Part shown: positions 1-8,360 of the stretch, one piece after another | Numbering within the stretch: position 1 is the stretch's first letter | How the letters are laid out: each line of letters starts with the position of its first letter | Assembly (NCBI GenBank): GCA_027451505.1 | Contig: DAIDJD010000122.1 | Coordinates: 1 to 39,823, forward strand | Source: a candidate division FCPU426 bacterium | GTDB lineage: Bacteria; Oederibacteriota; JAJYGY01; DAIDJD01 | Direction: 5' to 3' | DNA: 39,823 nt | Translations under genes and position numbers: made by a program | The notes under the pieces: model-generated | Databases searched by the model: none | What the model was told of the DNA's origin: nothing | The model's input: only the letters and a program-made list of their open reading frames with translations

Positions 1-60
1 GTGCCGACCGCAGTGCCGACCGCGGTGCCGACGGCGGTGCCGACCGCGGTGCCGACCGCT
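1..60. repeat. Five tandem copies of a 12-bp repeat
   Basis: Five head-to-tail copies of GTGCCGACCGCG, with single-base variants in copies 1, 3 and 5. In plus frame 1 the repeat reads Val-Pro-Thr-Ala five times and runs into a stop at 79-81, so it could be the C-terminal tail of a gene that begins before the window. That is uncertain because the window starts inside the repeat. On the minus strand the same bases would encode a Gly/Val/Thr-rich repeat. The copy number is visible; its function is not. Confidence 0.75.
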
Positions 61-132
61 TCCCATACAGCGATTCCGTAGGGACGGCGGCGGCACCCCA
101 CTGCCGAAGCCTTCGCCCCGTCGCCTCGGGTG

Positions 133-138
133 TACAAT
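133..138 (+). promoter_or_regulatory. Candidate -10 box of bluB (leaderless transcript?)
   Basis: TACAAT lies 7 bases before the ATG at 145, so a standard start point would fall on or next to the A of the start codon. There is no Shine-Dalgarno match before that ATG. Both facts fit a leaderless mRNA. No good -35 box is seen at 15-18 bases. This is inferred from sequence pattern only. Confidence 0.35.
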
Positions 139-144
139 AGCGCC

Positions 145-762
145 ATGGACCTTTATGAGGCGATCTACAAGCGCAGGGACATCCGCAAGTTCCGGCCCGA
201 CCCGGTCCCGGAGGACGCGCTCGGGCGCATCCTGGAGGCGGCCCACCACGCCGGTTCGGTGGGCTTCATGCAGCCCTGGAACTTCATCCTGGTGCGCGAC
301 TTGGCCGTGCGCGGCCGGGTCAAGGCCAGCTTCGAGGAGCACAACCGGGCCGCCGCGGAGCTCTATGAGGGCGGACGCCGGGAACTCTACGAATCCCTGA
401 AGCTCGAAGGCATCCTCGAGTCCCCGCTCAACATCTGCGTCACCTGCGACCGCCGCCGGGGCGGGACGGTCCTGGGGCGGGCCTCCATCCTCGACACCGA
501 CCTTTTCAGCACCTGCTGCGCGGTGCAGAACCTTTGGCTGGCCGCCCGTGCCGAGGGCGTGGGTGTGGGCTGGGTCAGCATCCTGGACAACGCCGCGCTC
601 ACCGCCGCCCTGGCCTTGCCCGAGGGCGTGGTGCCCCTGGCCTACCTTTGCGTGGGCTATCCCGTGGAGTTCCCGGAATCCCCCATGCTCGAGAGCGTGG
701 GTTGGCGCGGGCGGTTGCCCCTGGGGGACTTGGTGTTCCGGGACCGCTTCGGGCAGCGTTAG
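145..762 (+). CDS. bluB: 5,6-dimethylbenzimidazole synthase BluB
   Basis: A 205-residue nitroreductase-fold flavoprotein. BluB uses O2 to break down reduced FMN into 5,6-dimethylbenzimidazole, the lower ligand of cobalamin. The N-terminal [13 protein letters not shown], the family-specific [15 protein letters not shown] (about residues 32-46) and [10 protein letters not shown] near residue 145 match BluB rather than general nitroreductases, and the length is usual for the family. ATG 145 is preferred over an in-frame GTG at 130 because conserved sequence begins there and because of the -10 box at 133-138. A short palindrome, 764-777, follows the stop. The gene stands alone beside eno, far from the corrin-ring genes at 27-33 kb, but belongs to the same pathway. 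Confidence 0.93.
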   Translation: MDLYEAIYKRRDIRKFRPDPVPEDALGRILEAAHHAGSVGFMQPWNFILVRDLAVRGRVKASFEEHNRAAAELYEGGRRELYESLKLEGILESPLNICVTCDRRRGGTVLGRASILDTDLFSTCCAVQNLWLAARAEGVGVGWVSILDNAALTAALALPEGVVPLAYLCVGYPVEFPESPMLESVGWRGRLPLGDLVFRDRFGQR

Positions 763-784
763 CCGCCCCGCGGGGCGCGCGTCC

Positions 785-814
785 TTGACGGAACCGGAGG
801 CCGGGACCCATAAT
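785..814 (+). promoter_or_regulatory. Candidate sigma-70 promoter of eno
   Basis: TTGACG (785-790) and CATAAT (809-814) are 18 bases apart, about 85 bases before the enolase ATG. Both boxes are one base off consensus. This is the only AT-leaning patch in the bluB-eno gap. Confidence 0.6.
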
Positions 815-898
815 CGCTTTTCGACCCCGGCGGCCGTAAGTCAGGGTACGCGGCCGCCCGCCCCCCGCACGCCTTCCGCACCCTTAAGGGAGATCGGC

Positions 899-2173
899 AT
901 GAGCAGAAAGATCAAATCCGTCCGGGCCATGGAGATCCTGGATTCCCGCGGCAACCCCACCGTCAAGGTCTACGTCGAGTTGGACAACTGCGTGCGGGCC
1001 TGCGCGGCGGTGCCCTCGGGCGCCTCCACCGGCGAGAACGAGGCCGTCGAGCTGCGCGACGGCGACAAGAAGCGCTACCTCGGCAAGGGCGTGCTCAAGG
1101 CCGTGGCCAACGTCGACAAGATCGCCAAGGAGGTGGTTGGGCTGGATCCCTTCCAGCAGGCCCACATCGACCGCCTCATGCTCAAGCTCGACGGGACCGA
1201 GTTCAAGAGCGTCCTGGGCGCCAACGCCATCCTGGGCGTCTCCATGGCCGTGGCCCGGGCGGCCGCCCAGTCCGCGGGCCTGCCCCTCTACGCCTACCTC
1301 GGCGGCCCCGGCGGCGTGCGCCTGCCGGTTCCCATGATGAACATCATCAACGGCGGCAAGCACGCCGACAACAGCGTGGACTTCCAGGAGTTCATGGTGA
1401 TGCCGGTGGGCGCGCCGACCTTCGCCGAGGCGCTGCGCTACGGCGCCGAGACCTTCCACGCACTCAAGGGCATCCTCCACAAGAAGAAGTACGCGACCTC
1501 GGTGGGCGACGAAGGCGGCTTCGCCCCCAACCTCAAGAGCAACGAGGAGGCCTGCGAGGTCATCCTGGAGGCCATCACCGCCGCCGGCTTCAAGCCCGGC
1601 GTGGACATCGCCCTGGCCCTGGACCCGGCCGCGAGCTCCTTCTTCGAGAACGGCTCCTACGACCTGGCCAAGTCCGGCCGCGGCAAGCAGGGGACCAAGG
1701 AGATGCTCGCGCTGTGGTCCGAGTGGACCAAGAAGTACCCGCTCGCCAGTATCGAGGACGGGCTCGCCGAGAACGACTGGGCCGGCTTCTCCGAGATGAC
1801 CCGGACCATGGGCGACCGCCTGCAGATCGTCGGCGACGACCTCTTCGTCACCAACGCCAAGTACGTGGCCAAGGGCGTCAAGGAGAAGGCCGCCAACGCG
1901 GTGCTCATCAAGCTCAACCAGATCGGCACCGTCACCGAGACCATCGAGACCATCGCGCTGTGCCGCAAGGCGGGCTGGAACTACATCATTTCGCACCGTT
2001 CCGGAGAGACCGAGGACGCCTTCATGGCCGACTTCGCCGTGGCCATGGCCGGCGGCCAGATCAAGACGGGCTCGGCCTGCCGCAGCGAGCGCATCGCCAA
2101 GTACAACCGGCTGCTGGAGATCGAGCATGAGCTCGGCTCGGCGGCCGTCTTCGGGAACCCCTTCAAGGCCTGA
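899..2173 (+). CDS. eno: Enolase (phosphopyruvate hydratase)
   Basis: Catalyses interconversion of 2-phosphoglycerate and phosphoenolpyruvate in glycolysis, in the cytoplasm; in many bacteria it is also a degradosome partner. The 424-residue length is standard. Visible landmarks are DSRGNPT near residue 15, catalytic Glu164 and Glu205, metal ligands Asp242, Glu286 and Asp313, catalytic Lys338, the signature SHRSGETED at 365-373, and substrate-binding Lys389. ATG 899 has AAGGGAG upstream and the N-terminus starts exactly as in other enolases; the open frame extends further upstream without conserved sequence. It is probably monocistronic, with a promoter at 785-814 and a strong hairpin after the stop. 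Confidence 0.98.
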   Translation: MSRKIKSVRAMEILDSRGNPTVKVYVELDNCVRACAAVPSGASTGENEAVELRDGDKKRYLGKGVLKAVANVDKIAKEVVGLDPFQQAHIDRLMLKLDGTEFKSVLGANAILGVSMAVARAAAQSAGLPLYAYLGGPGGVRLPVPMMNIINGGKHADNSVDFQEFMVMPVGAPTFAEALRYGAETFHALKGILHKKKYATSVGDEGGFAPNLKSNEEACEVILEAITAAGFKPGVDIALALDPAASSFFENGSYDLAKSGRGKQGTKEMLALWSEWTKKYPLASIEDGLAENDWAGFSEMTRTMGDRLQIVGDDLFVTNAKYVAKGVKEKAANAVLIKLNQIGTVTETIETIALCRKAGWNYIISHRSGETEDAFMADFAVAMAGGQIKTGSACRSERIAKYNRLLEIEHELGSAAVFGNPFKA

Positions 2174-2194
2174 GGGCCCCGGGGAAGCGCGTCG

Positions 2195-2233
2195 GCCCGG
2201 GGGCCGTCCCTCACGGGGCGGCCCCCGGGCGTT
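2195..2233 (+). terminator. Hairpin after eno
   Basis: A 16-bp GC-rich stem (2195-2210 with 2215-2230, one G-T pair) has a TCAC loop and is followed by only GTTT. The position 21 bases after the eno stop suits a terminator, but the weak T run makes intrinsic termination uncertain. Confidence 0.55.
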
Positions 2234-2269
2234 TCGGGGCCCCGCCTTGCCCCCCTCTCGGATGGCGCC

Positions 2270-2461
2270 ATGCCTCCACGCCTCAAATTCGGCCTTCCCG
2301 GACCCCGGGATTGGGCCTGGATGCTCGCCCTGGTGGCCCTGGGAGCGGCCCTGGGCCTGGCGATGAACCAGTATTCCGGCAAGGGCATCAACCTGCGCAT
2401 CGCCCTGGACCTGGACCACGCGCCGGCCAAGGGGGGCTCCGCCACCGAGGAGATGCCATGA
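2270..2461 (+). CDS. Small single-pass membrane protein, unknown
   Basis: 63 residues, with one hydrophobic helix at about residues 17-32 after a short basic N-terminus and a short polar tail. The stop overlaps the next start (ATGA, 4 bp), so it is probably translationally coupled to the MauE/DoxX-like gene. The layout resembles the membrane anchor found at the start of small rhodanese-like proteins beside DoxX genes, but no rhodanese domain or catalytic Cys is present here. ATG 2270 has only a weak ribosome site. Reality is supported by the overlap and the hydrophobic segment; function is unknown. Confidence 0.55.
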   Translation: MPPRLKFGLPGPRDWAWMLALVALGAALGLAMNQYSGKGINLRIALDLDHAPAKGGSATEEMP

Positions 2462-3270
2462 AGCGCGGGCCCGCGTTGGAGTGGTTCTGGAACGGGGTGC
2501 GGGTGGTCCTGGGCTTCCTGTTCCTGCTGTCGGCCTCGGGCAAATTCCGCGATCCGGTGAAGTTCATGGGGGGCATGGACGAGTACGGCCTGGTCCACGG
2601 CTGGGTCCTGCCCATCGGGGCGGTGGTCCTGCCCGGGGTGGAGTGGCTCTGCGCCTTGATGCTGCTCCTGGGCCGAAGGACGCGCGCCGCCGGCCTGCTC
2701 GCCGGGGGCATGCTTTGCCTGTTCATCTTCGCCATGGGCTCGGCCATGCACCGGCACCTGGACCTGGACTGCTCCTGCTTCGACCTCATGGGCGCCGACC
2801 CGGCGCTCACGGAGCACGGCCCGCTGGTGCGGGACCTGATCCTCACCGCCATCGGCATGGCCTTCCTGTTCCTGAGCACCGAACCGTCCACGGTCCCGCG
2901 GCCCCGGCTGTGGCGCTCCCTGTTCCTTACGGCCTTCTTCGCCTGGGTCAGCTTCACCCTGCTCGACGCCGGCTCCCCGGCCTGGCGGACGGCGGAGCTG
3001 TGGGCCCTGGGGGGGACGGCGGCGGCCTGGGTCGTCTTCGACCTCACGGCCGCGGGTTGGGCGACCCTGCGCTGGGGCGCGGTCTTCCGGGACATCCTGG
3101 TGCTGGGACCGGTGCTGTGGCTGATCCTGCACCTGCTCGGGGACGGCGCCGCCCTGCTGGGATGGGGCACCATCCTCAGGGACATCTACATGGCAGTTCC
3201 GGCCCTGGGCCTGGCCCTCTACGGCCCCTCCGAGGCGTCCGGGCCCCGGGTCCGGGCGGCGGCCGCCTGA
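2458..3270 (+). CDS. MauE/DoxX-like polytopic membrane protein
   Basis: 270 residues with about seven predicted membrane helices. The first four helices (residues 13 to about 150) have the DoxX/MauE pattern: LFLLSASGKFRDP near the N-terminus, the GGMDEYGLV loop, and a CSC motif in a periplasmic-type loop (LDLDCSCFD). Members of this family are thought to assist disulfide or quinone-linked redox steps; MauE helps methylamine dehydrogenase maturation. The C-terminal half adds further helices. GAGGAG lies 6 bases before ATG 2458. The start overlaps the 63-residue protein and the next membrane-protein gene follows within a few bases, suggesting a small membrane operon. The exact partner is unknown. 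Confidence 0.7.
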   Translation: MKRGPALEWFWNGVRVVLGFLFLLSASGKFRDPVKFMGGMDEYGLVHGWVLPIGAVVLPGVEWLCALMLLLGRRTRAAGLLAGGMLCLFIFAMGSAMHRHLDLDCSCFDLMGADPALTEHGPLVRDLILTAIGMAFLFLSTEPSTVPRPRLWRSLFLTAFFAWVSFTLLDAGSPAWRTAELWALGGTAAAWVVFDLTAAGWATLRWGAVFRDILVLGPVLWLILHLLGDGAALLGWGTILRDIYMAVPALGLALYGPSEASGPRVRAAAA

Positions 3271-3275
3271 GCCGT

Positions 3276-4043
3276 TTGGCCCGCCCAACCGGTTCCGCCC
3301 CGCCCGTCCGCTACCGGGTGGCCCTGGGTTCCCCCCGTTTCTGGGCCTGGGTGGCCCTTTCCACCCTCCCCCCGGATTTTTTCGGGCTGGCGTTCCACTG
3401 GAGCCTGGCCGAGCCCGCGGGGATCGCGGCGGCCCTTCTGTGGTGGCCCGCCGATGTGCTGGGACGGTTGGGCGCCCTGCGCCTTCTGGTGGCCTCCGAC
3501 GCCGCCGGCGCCGCGCCCCCCGGGGGGCTGCGTCCCCTTCGCGCCGCCTTTGTCCCGGCCCTGGGGGCCGAGATCCTGGCCACGCTCCGGGCCACGGTGT
3601 GGCTGTTTTTGGGCGAACTGCCGTGCCTGGCGGCCCTTTCCCTGGCGTCGCCTGCATCCCTTTTCCGGACCCCGGAGCGGGCCTTTCTGCTGACCTTGGC
3701 CTTTCTGGGGGCCCTGCCCGCCGCGGCCTACCTCCTGCGCCGCTGCCTTTCCCCCCTGGAACTGCTCTTGGCCCCGCTCACCGCGGGGGAATCATTGGAG
3801 GCCTCGGCGCGCCGCCTGGGCTGGGGCCGCCGCCTGGGCCGCTTCCTGGCCCTGGCCTGGCCGTGGATTGGGATGTCCTGGGGCCTGGACGCCCTGGGTC
3901 TCCTTCTGCCGGACCGCTGGGCCTGGATCACGGACCCGCCCAGCGTGGCCCTGGGCCTGCTGCCCCTGGCCCTGGCGGTGGCGCTGGGGCGGCCCCCCGA
4001 CGGGAAGGCGGACCCTGGACAGGTCCCCGGCGAAGGCATATGA
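3276..4043 (+). CDS. Polytopic membrane protein, unknown
   Basis: About 255 residues, rich in Leu, Ala and Trp, with five or six likely membrane helices (for example WLFLGELPCLAALSLA and FLALAWPWIGMSWGLDAL). No family is recognised. The start is uncertain: TTG 3276 lies 5 bases after the preceding stop, and GTG 3318 is an alternative that would begin near VALGSPRFWAWV. The stop overlaps the helicase start by 4 bases (ATGA), which argues that the frame is real and coupled to both neighbours. It may be a permease-like or envelope-assembly protein, but nothing in the sequence decides this. Confidence 0.6.
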   Translation: MARPTGSAPPVRYRVALGSPRFWAWVALSTLPPDFFGLAFHWSLAEPAGIAAALLWWPADVLGRLGALRLLVASDAAGAAPPGGLRPLRAAFVPALGAEILATLRATVWLFLGELPCLAALSLASPASLFRTPERAFLLTLAFLGALPAAAYLLRRCLSPLELLLAPLTAGESLEASARRLGWGRRLGRFLALAWPWIGMSWGLDALGLLLPDRWAWITDPPSVALGLLPLALAVALGRPPDGKADPGQVPGEGI

Positions 4044-6202
4044 TGTGGGCCCTCATGGAAAACGCCACGCTTCCGACGACGTTCGAACCGTTTGGACTTC
4101 ATGAACGCCTGCTTCAAGTCCTACCTGAACTAGGCTTCGAAAAGCCCACACCCATCCAGCAGCAGGCCATACCCGTGGTCCTTTCGGGGCGCGACCTGCT
4201 GGGTTCGGCGCAGACCGGAACGGGCAAGACCGCCGCGTTCCTCCTGCCGGCCCTGCACCTGATGCTCGAACAACCCGGCCGGGGATGCCAGATGCTGGTG
4301 CTGGAACCCACGCGCGAGCTGGCGCTCCAGGTCGAGGAGCACGCGAGAACCTTCGCCAAGTACACCTCCGTGCGCTGCTTCAGCGTGCACGGGGGCGTGG
4401 CCTTCGGGCCCCAGGAGAAGGCCTTCCAGGACGGGGTGGAGATCATCGCCGCCACGCCCGGGCGCCTTCTGGACCACCTCCGCCAGGGCAACGCCCGTTT
4501 CGACGGGTTGCGCATCCTGGTCCTGGACGAGGTGGACCGCATGCTGGACATGGGCTTCCTGCCCGACGTGCGGTCCATCCTGCGCCAGCTCCCGGAGCGG
4601 CGGCAGACCCTGTTCTTCAGCGCCACCGTGCCCGGGGAGATCGGACGGCTGGCGGACGGCATGCTGAAGGACCCCGTCCGCATCGCCATCACGCCGGAGC
4701 GCAAGACTGCGGAGGGAGTCACCCAGCAGGTCTATCCCGTGTCCGACCACCTGAAGCCCCTGCTGCTGGAGGTGCTCCTGAGCCACGAGCACGTGACCAG
4801 CGCGCTCGTGTTCACGCGCACCAAGCAGGGCGCGGACAAGGTTTGCGCGGTGGTGGAACGCCAGGGGCTCCCGGTGAACCGCATCCATGGGGACCTCAGC
4901 CAGAGCCAGCGGCTGAAAGCGCTGGCCCAATTCAAGAACGCCGAAGTGAAGTTCCTGGTGGCGACCGACATCGCCGCGCGCGGTCTGGACGTGGAGGGGA
5001 TCAGCCACGTCATCAACTACGACGTGCCCGACGCCCCGGAGGACTACATCCACCGGGTGGGCCGCACCGCGCGCGCCGGCGAGACCGGACACGCCTACAC
5101 GCTGTTTTCGCCCCGCGACGCCGGGGCGCTGGCGGCCATCGAGCGCCACATCGGATCGAAGATAGAAAGAGTGACCATGCCTGATTTCAACTACGAAGAG
5201 CCCCTGGGCCTGCAGCACGAGGTGCGCCAGGGCCATAACGTGCGCGATTACGAGGACCTCGGGCTTCCCGGGGGCGGCGCCTTCACGTCCGTCCCGCGGC
5301 GCGCCTTCAAGGATTCCGACGAGCGCGCGAGTGTGCTGCTTTTGTACAGCCCGGACGCCACCGAAGCCGACGCGGTCCCCTCCGAGGGGGGCGATGGGCG
5401 CGGTTCGGCCCCCCAGGGCGGAGGGGACGGCGACGGAGGGCCCCGGCGCCGCCAGCGCCGCAGGGGCCGGCGCGGGGGCTCCGGAGAGGGAGCTTCCTCC
5501 GCGCCCAGGGAATCCGGGCCGGCGCGCGGCGGCGACGGCCGTGACGGCCGCCGCGGAGGCGAGGGACGCGGAGGTGAGGGACGCGGGGGCGAGAGGCGCG
5601 ACCGGCACCAGGCCAACGCCGCCCTGAGCGCCTCGGACGTGCTGCGCCGCGCCAGCGACCAGAAGGCCGTGGTCTCCAGCGACATGTTGGAGCTCAGGCC
5701 GCGGGGCGAAGCCGAAGCGGAACCCGCCGGTTCGTGGCGCGAGGATTCGGCCGAGCCCGGGCAGGAACCGGCGAGGGACGGGTCCAGGGCCGGGGGGCAG
5801 GAACCCAACCGGGCCCCGGGCGAAGGCGGCGGCAAACGCCGGCGTCGGCGCCGTCGCGGGCGTGGCGGCCGGGGCGGGGCCGAGGAGGCCGGTTCGCAGG
5901 CCACCCAGGTCCCCCAGAGCGGCCAAGGCGGGCAGCGGCCCCAAGATCGCGGCCCGCGGGAGCAGCGGCAGGATCGCGGCCGGGATGGCCGGGAGCACGG
6001 CGACGGGCGCGGACGCGGCGGCGAAGGTGTCCGCGGCGGCGACAACGGGGCGCGCCGTCCGGAACGCATGGAACGTCCGGAGCGCCGTGAAGGCGGGCAG
6101 CGTCCGTCCGAGTCGGCCAAGCCCAGCCTGTGGCAGAGGCTTAAGACCGGGATCTTCGGGAACAAGCCCACGGGTGGCGGAAGCCTCGGCGACAAGTGGT
6201 GA
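4040..6202 (+). CDS. DEAD-box RNA helicase, RhlE-type, with Arg/Gly-rich tail
   Basis: ATP-dependent RNA helicase of about 720 residues. All core motifs are visible: Q motif (about 15-40), AQTGTGKT (57-64), PTRELALQ (90-97), TPGR (139-142), motif II, SAT (194-196), ATDIAARGLD (308-317) and HRVGRTARAG (338-347). Motif II reads DEVD (163-166) instead of DEAD. After about residue 440 comes a tail of some 280 residues, low in complexity and rich in Arg, Gly, Glu and Ser, probably a disordered RNA-binding extension, ending in a conserved-looking SLWQRLKTGIFG. Three in-frame ATGs (4040, 4043, 4055) could start it; 4040 overlaps the previous stop. Such helicases act in ribosome assembly or RNA decay. 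An intrinsic terminator follows at 6232. Confidence 0.93.
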   Translation: MMWALMENATLPTTFEPFGLHERLLQVLPELGFEKPTPIQQQAIPVVLSGRDLLGSAQTGTGKTAAFLLPALHLMLEQPGRGCQMLVLEPTRELALQVEEHARTFAKYTSVRCFSVHGGVAFGPQEKAFQDGVEIIAATPGRLLDHLRQGNARFDGLRILVLDEVDRMLDMGFLPDVRSILRQLPERRQTLFFSATVPGEIGRLADGMLKDPVRIAITPERKTAEGVTQQVYPVSDHLKPLLLEVLLSHEHVTSALVFTRTKQGADKVCAVVERQGLPVNRIHGDLSQSQRLKALAQFKNAEVKFLVATDIAARGLDVEGISHVINYDVPDAPEDYIHRVGRTARAGETGHAYTLFSPRDAGALAAIERHIGSKIERVTMPDFNYEEPLGLQHEVRQGHNVRDYEDLGLPGGGAFTSVPRRAFKDSDERASVLLLYSPDATEADAVPSEGGDGRGSAPQGGGDGDGGPRRRQRRRGRRGGSGEGASSAPRESGPARGGDGRDGRRGGEGRGGEGRGGERRDRHQANAALSASDVLRRASDQKAVVSSDMLELRPRGEAEAEPAGSWREDSAEPGQEPARDGSRAGGQEPNRAPGEGGGKRRRRRRRGRGGRGGAEEAGSQATQVPQSGQGGQRPQDRGPREQRQDRGRDGREHGDGRGRGGEGVRGGDNGARRPERMERPERREGGQRPSESAKPSLWQRLKTGIFGNKPTGGGSLGDKW

Positions 6203-6231
6203 GGCCCTAGGGGCCGGTGGGACAAAGAAGG

Positions 6232-6261
6232 CCCTGGACCGCAAGGTCCAGGGCTTTTTTT
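6232..6261 (+). terminator. Rho-independent terminator after the helicase gene
   Basis: A perfect 9-bp stem, CCCTGGACC with GGTCCAGGG, has a GCAA tetraloop and is followed by a run of seven T. It lies 29 bases after the helicase stop. Confidence 0.93.
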
Positions 6262-6370
6262 ACGCGGCTCCCGGCCGCCTGGGATCCGGCAAGTGGACGC
6301 AAAGATTCAGGGAGGGATGGGTGCGGGCCGGGACTTAAGGCAACTCCGGGGGGCGTCCGGGAGGTGGATA

Positions 6371-6390
6371 TTCACGAAAATATTTGTGAA
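6371..6390. promoter_or_regulatory. Inverted repeat, candidate operator of the nitrite/sulfite reductase
   Basis: TTCACGAAAATATTTGTGAA is a 20-bp imperfect palindrome with arms TTCAC and GTGAA and an AT-rich centre. It lies about 90 bases upstream of the -35 box at 6482, in a gap of over 300 bases (6203-6536) that otherwise holds the helicase terminator and AT-rich DNA. Its position suggests an activator site, but it does not clearly match FNR, CRP or NsrR sites, so the regulator is unknown. Confidence 0.45.
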
Positions 6391-6481
6391 TAAAAGGTTT
6401 TTAAGCATAGTATGGATTTCAAAATGCGGAAAATCATGGCTCAAAAAATAGATCAAAAATATCTTACTTAAACAATATGAT

Positions 6482-6510
6482 TTGACACGCGAAATTTCAA
6501 AGACTATACT
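6482..6510 (+). promoter_or_regulatory. Near-consensus sigma-70 promoter
   Basis: TTGACA (6482-6487, perfect) and TATACT (6505-6510, one mismatch) are exactly 17 bases apart. Transcription would start near 6517, about 20 bases before the ATG at 6537, leaving just room for the ribosome site AGGAG at 6527-6531. Confidence 0.88.
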
Positions 6511-6536
6511 GCGCCCGAATCTTTTCAGGAGCCGCC

Positions 6537-8264
6537 ATGGCCGCCAAGACCCTACCCGCCCTCCCGGACGTTGTCCGTTCGGAGATCGACCGCTTCGCCG
6601 AGCGTTCCCAGGCCTACAAGGCGGGACAGGTGCCCGACGAGGAGTTCAAGCCCTACCGCCTGACCCACGGCATCTACGGCCAGCGCCAGCCCGACGTGCA
6701 GATGGTGCGCATCAAGATCCCGGGCGGACGGATGAGCGCGGCCCAGGCCCGCACGCTGAGCGAGGCCACCCGCGACTACTCCCCGCGTGGCCTGGCCCAC
6801 CTCACCACCCGCCAAGCCGTCCAGATCCACTTCGTGGAGCTCGGGCGGGTGCCGGAGCTCATGGAGCGCCTGGCCTGGGCCGACCTGACCACGCGGGAGG
6901 CCTGCGGGAACGCGATCCGCAACATCACCTGCTCCCCGGTCTCAGGACTGGCCGCCGACGAGGTCTTCGACACCTATCCCTACGCCCAGGCCGCCTTCCG
7001 CCACTTCCTGCGGCGGCCCGAGTTCGCCAACCTGCCGCGCAAGTTCAAGATGTCCTTCAACGGATCCGAGCGCGACCTGAGCCAGACCGCCATCAACGAC
7101 ATCGGCGCGACGGCCCAGGTGCGCATCGTCGACGGCCGGCCGCAACGGGGCTTTCGCGTCCGCTTCGGCGGGGGGCTGGGCGCCTCGCCCCAGAACGCCT
7201 GGCTGTGGTCCGACTTCACGCCCGAGGACGAGGTCCTGCCGCTCATCACCGCGATCCTCCTCCACTTCAACGAGAAGGGGGAGCGCAAGAACCGCATGGC
7301 GGCCCGCCTGAAGTACTTGGTGCGCAAGGAGGGCGAGGAGGCCTTCCGCGCCGAGGTCGGACGCATCCTGGCCACGCTGCCCAAAAGCATCCCCTTCGAG
7401 CTCGAGGCCTCCGAGGAGCCCACGGCCGAGGACCCCGCGGCCACGCCCCCGGTTGAGGGCGCCGAGGGGTACCCGGCGTGGCTTCGCCTCAACACTTGGC
7501 CGCAGAAGCAGCCGGGCCTGCGCTACGCCATCGTCAAGGTGCCGCTGGGGGACCTCACCTGGGGCCAGGTGGCCGCCCTGGCCGACCTGAGCGAGCGCCT
7601 CGGCCGCGCGGAGCTGCGCACGGCCAACGACCAGAACCTGGTGATCCCCCACGTGCCCGCGGGGCGCCTGGCCGAGCTGCACTCCGCGCTCAAGGACCTG
7701 GGCTTGGCCGAGCCCGGCCCGGACCTCATCGGCGACGTCACCAGCTGCCCCGGGTCCGACACCTGCAACCTGGCGTTCGTGTCCTCCAAGGGCCTGGCGG
7801 CCCGCCTGACCGAGTTGTTGGCGTTCCGGGGCGAGGGCTCGGACGACTTGCGGGGCACCCACATCAAAATCAGCGGGTGCCCGAACTCCTGCGGCCAGCA
7901 CCACATCGGAACCTTCGGTTTCTTCGGCCACATCCGCAAGGTCAACGGAAAGGACTCCCCGCACTTCCAGGTCCTTATCGGAGGCGGGCTGGACGCCACC
8001 GGGGCCACCTTCGGCCGCCTCGTCGGGAGGATCCCCTCGCGGCGCGCGCCCCAGTTGGTGGAGGCCTTCATCGCCAAGTTCAGGGCGGAACGGGCCCCTG
8101 GCCAGGGACTGGAGGCCTGGCTGCGCGCCCTGCCCCTGGAGGCGGCCCGCAAGGTCCTGGAGCCCTTTTCCGACGTGGTCCGGGAGGATGAGGAGCTGTT
8201 CAAGGACAACGGGTCCGAGGAGGTCTTCGCCTTCACCGGCCTGGGCGCCTCGGAGTGCGCCTAA
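6537..8264 (+). CDS. Ferredoxin-type nitrite/sulfite reductase (siroheme, 4Fe-4S)
   Basis: Six-electron reduction of nitrite to ammonia or sulfite to sulfide in the cytoplasm. 575 residues, with two ferredoxin-like half-domains (about 55-125 and 315-390) and two siroheme/4Fe-4S half-domains. The cluster ligands are clear: Cys404 and Cys410 in SCPGSDTC, and Cys448 and Cys452 in SGCPNSC. The N-terminal half has RGLAHLTTRQAVQIH and NAIRNITCSP, typical of the NirA/Sir family. The sequence alone does not tell nitrite from sulfite specificity. It lacks NADPH or FAD domains, so it needs a separate donor; the single-cluster ferredoxin at 9142-9390 is a possible one. AGGAG lies 5 bases before the ATG. 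It is flanked by its own promoter and terminator. Confidence 0.92.
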   Translation: MAAKTLPALPDVVRSEIDRFAERSQAYKAGQVPDEEFKPYRLTHGIYGQRQPDVQMVRIKIPGGRMSAAQARTLSEATRDYSPRGLAHLTTRQAVQIHFVELGRVPELMERLAWADLTTREACGNAIRNITCSPVSGLAADEVFDTYPYAQAAFRHFLRRPEFANLPRKFKMSFNGSERDLSQTAINDIGATAQVRIVDGRPQRGFRVRFGGGLGASPQNAWLWSDFTPEDEVLPLITAILLHFNEKGERKNRMAARLKYLVRKEGEEAFRAEVGRILATLPKSIPFELEASEEPTAEDPAATPPVEGAEGYPAWLRLNTWPQKQPGLRYAIVKVPLGDLTWGQVAALADLSERLGRAELRTANDQNLVIPHVPAGRLAELHSALKDLGLAEPGPDLIGDVTSCPGSDTCNLAFVSSKGLAARLTELLAFRGEGSDDLRGTHIKISGCPNSCGQHHIGTFGFFGHIRKVNGKDSPHFQVLIGGGLDATGATFGRLVGRIPSRRAPQLVEAFIAKFRAERAPGQGLEAWLRALPLEAARKVLEPFSDVVREDEELFKDNGSEEVFAFTGLGASECA

Positions 8265-8293
8265 GGGATCTGGAAGTCCTCCGCATCCGCGCC

Positions 8294-8338
8294 AAAAAAA
8301 GGGGAGCCGCCCGGTGAAGGGCGGCTCCCCTTTTTTTT
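8294..8338. terminator. Bidirectional intrinsic terminator
   Basis: A perfect 12-bp stem (8301-8312 with 8319-8330) is flanked by seven A on the left and eight T on the right. It therefore works on paper in both directions: for the reductase on the plus strand and for the membrane-protein gene ending at 8361 on the minus strand. Confidence 0.95.
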
Positions 8339-8360
8339 CGCCTTGGGTCCGGCGTCCCGG

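Noticed and set aside
1-60. The 12-bp tandem repeat as a CRISPR array
   Set aside because: Units are contiguous without spacers and much shorter than CRISPR repeats.
884-2419. Long open frame on the minus strand across enolase (511 codons)
   Set aside because: It mirrors the enolase gene and encodes a low-complexity Gly/Ala/Val/Arg-rich product, the usual antisense shadow in DNA of this GC content.
4130-6244. Long minus-strand open frame (704 codons) across the helicase
   Set aside because: It is a shadow of the helicase codons; the product has no recognisable domain and crosses the helicase terminator region.
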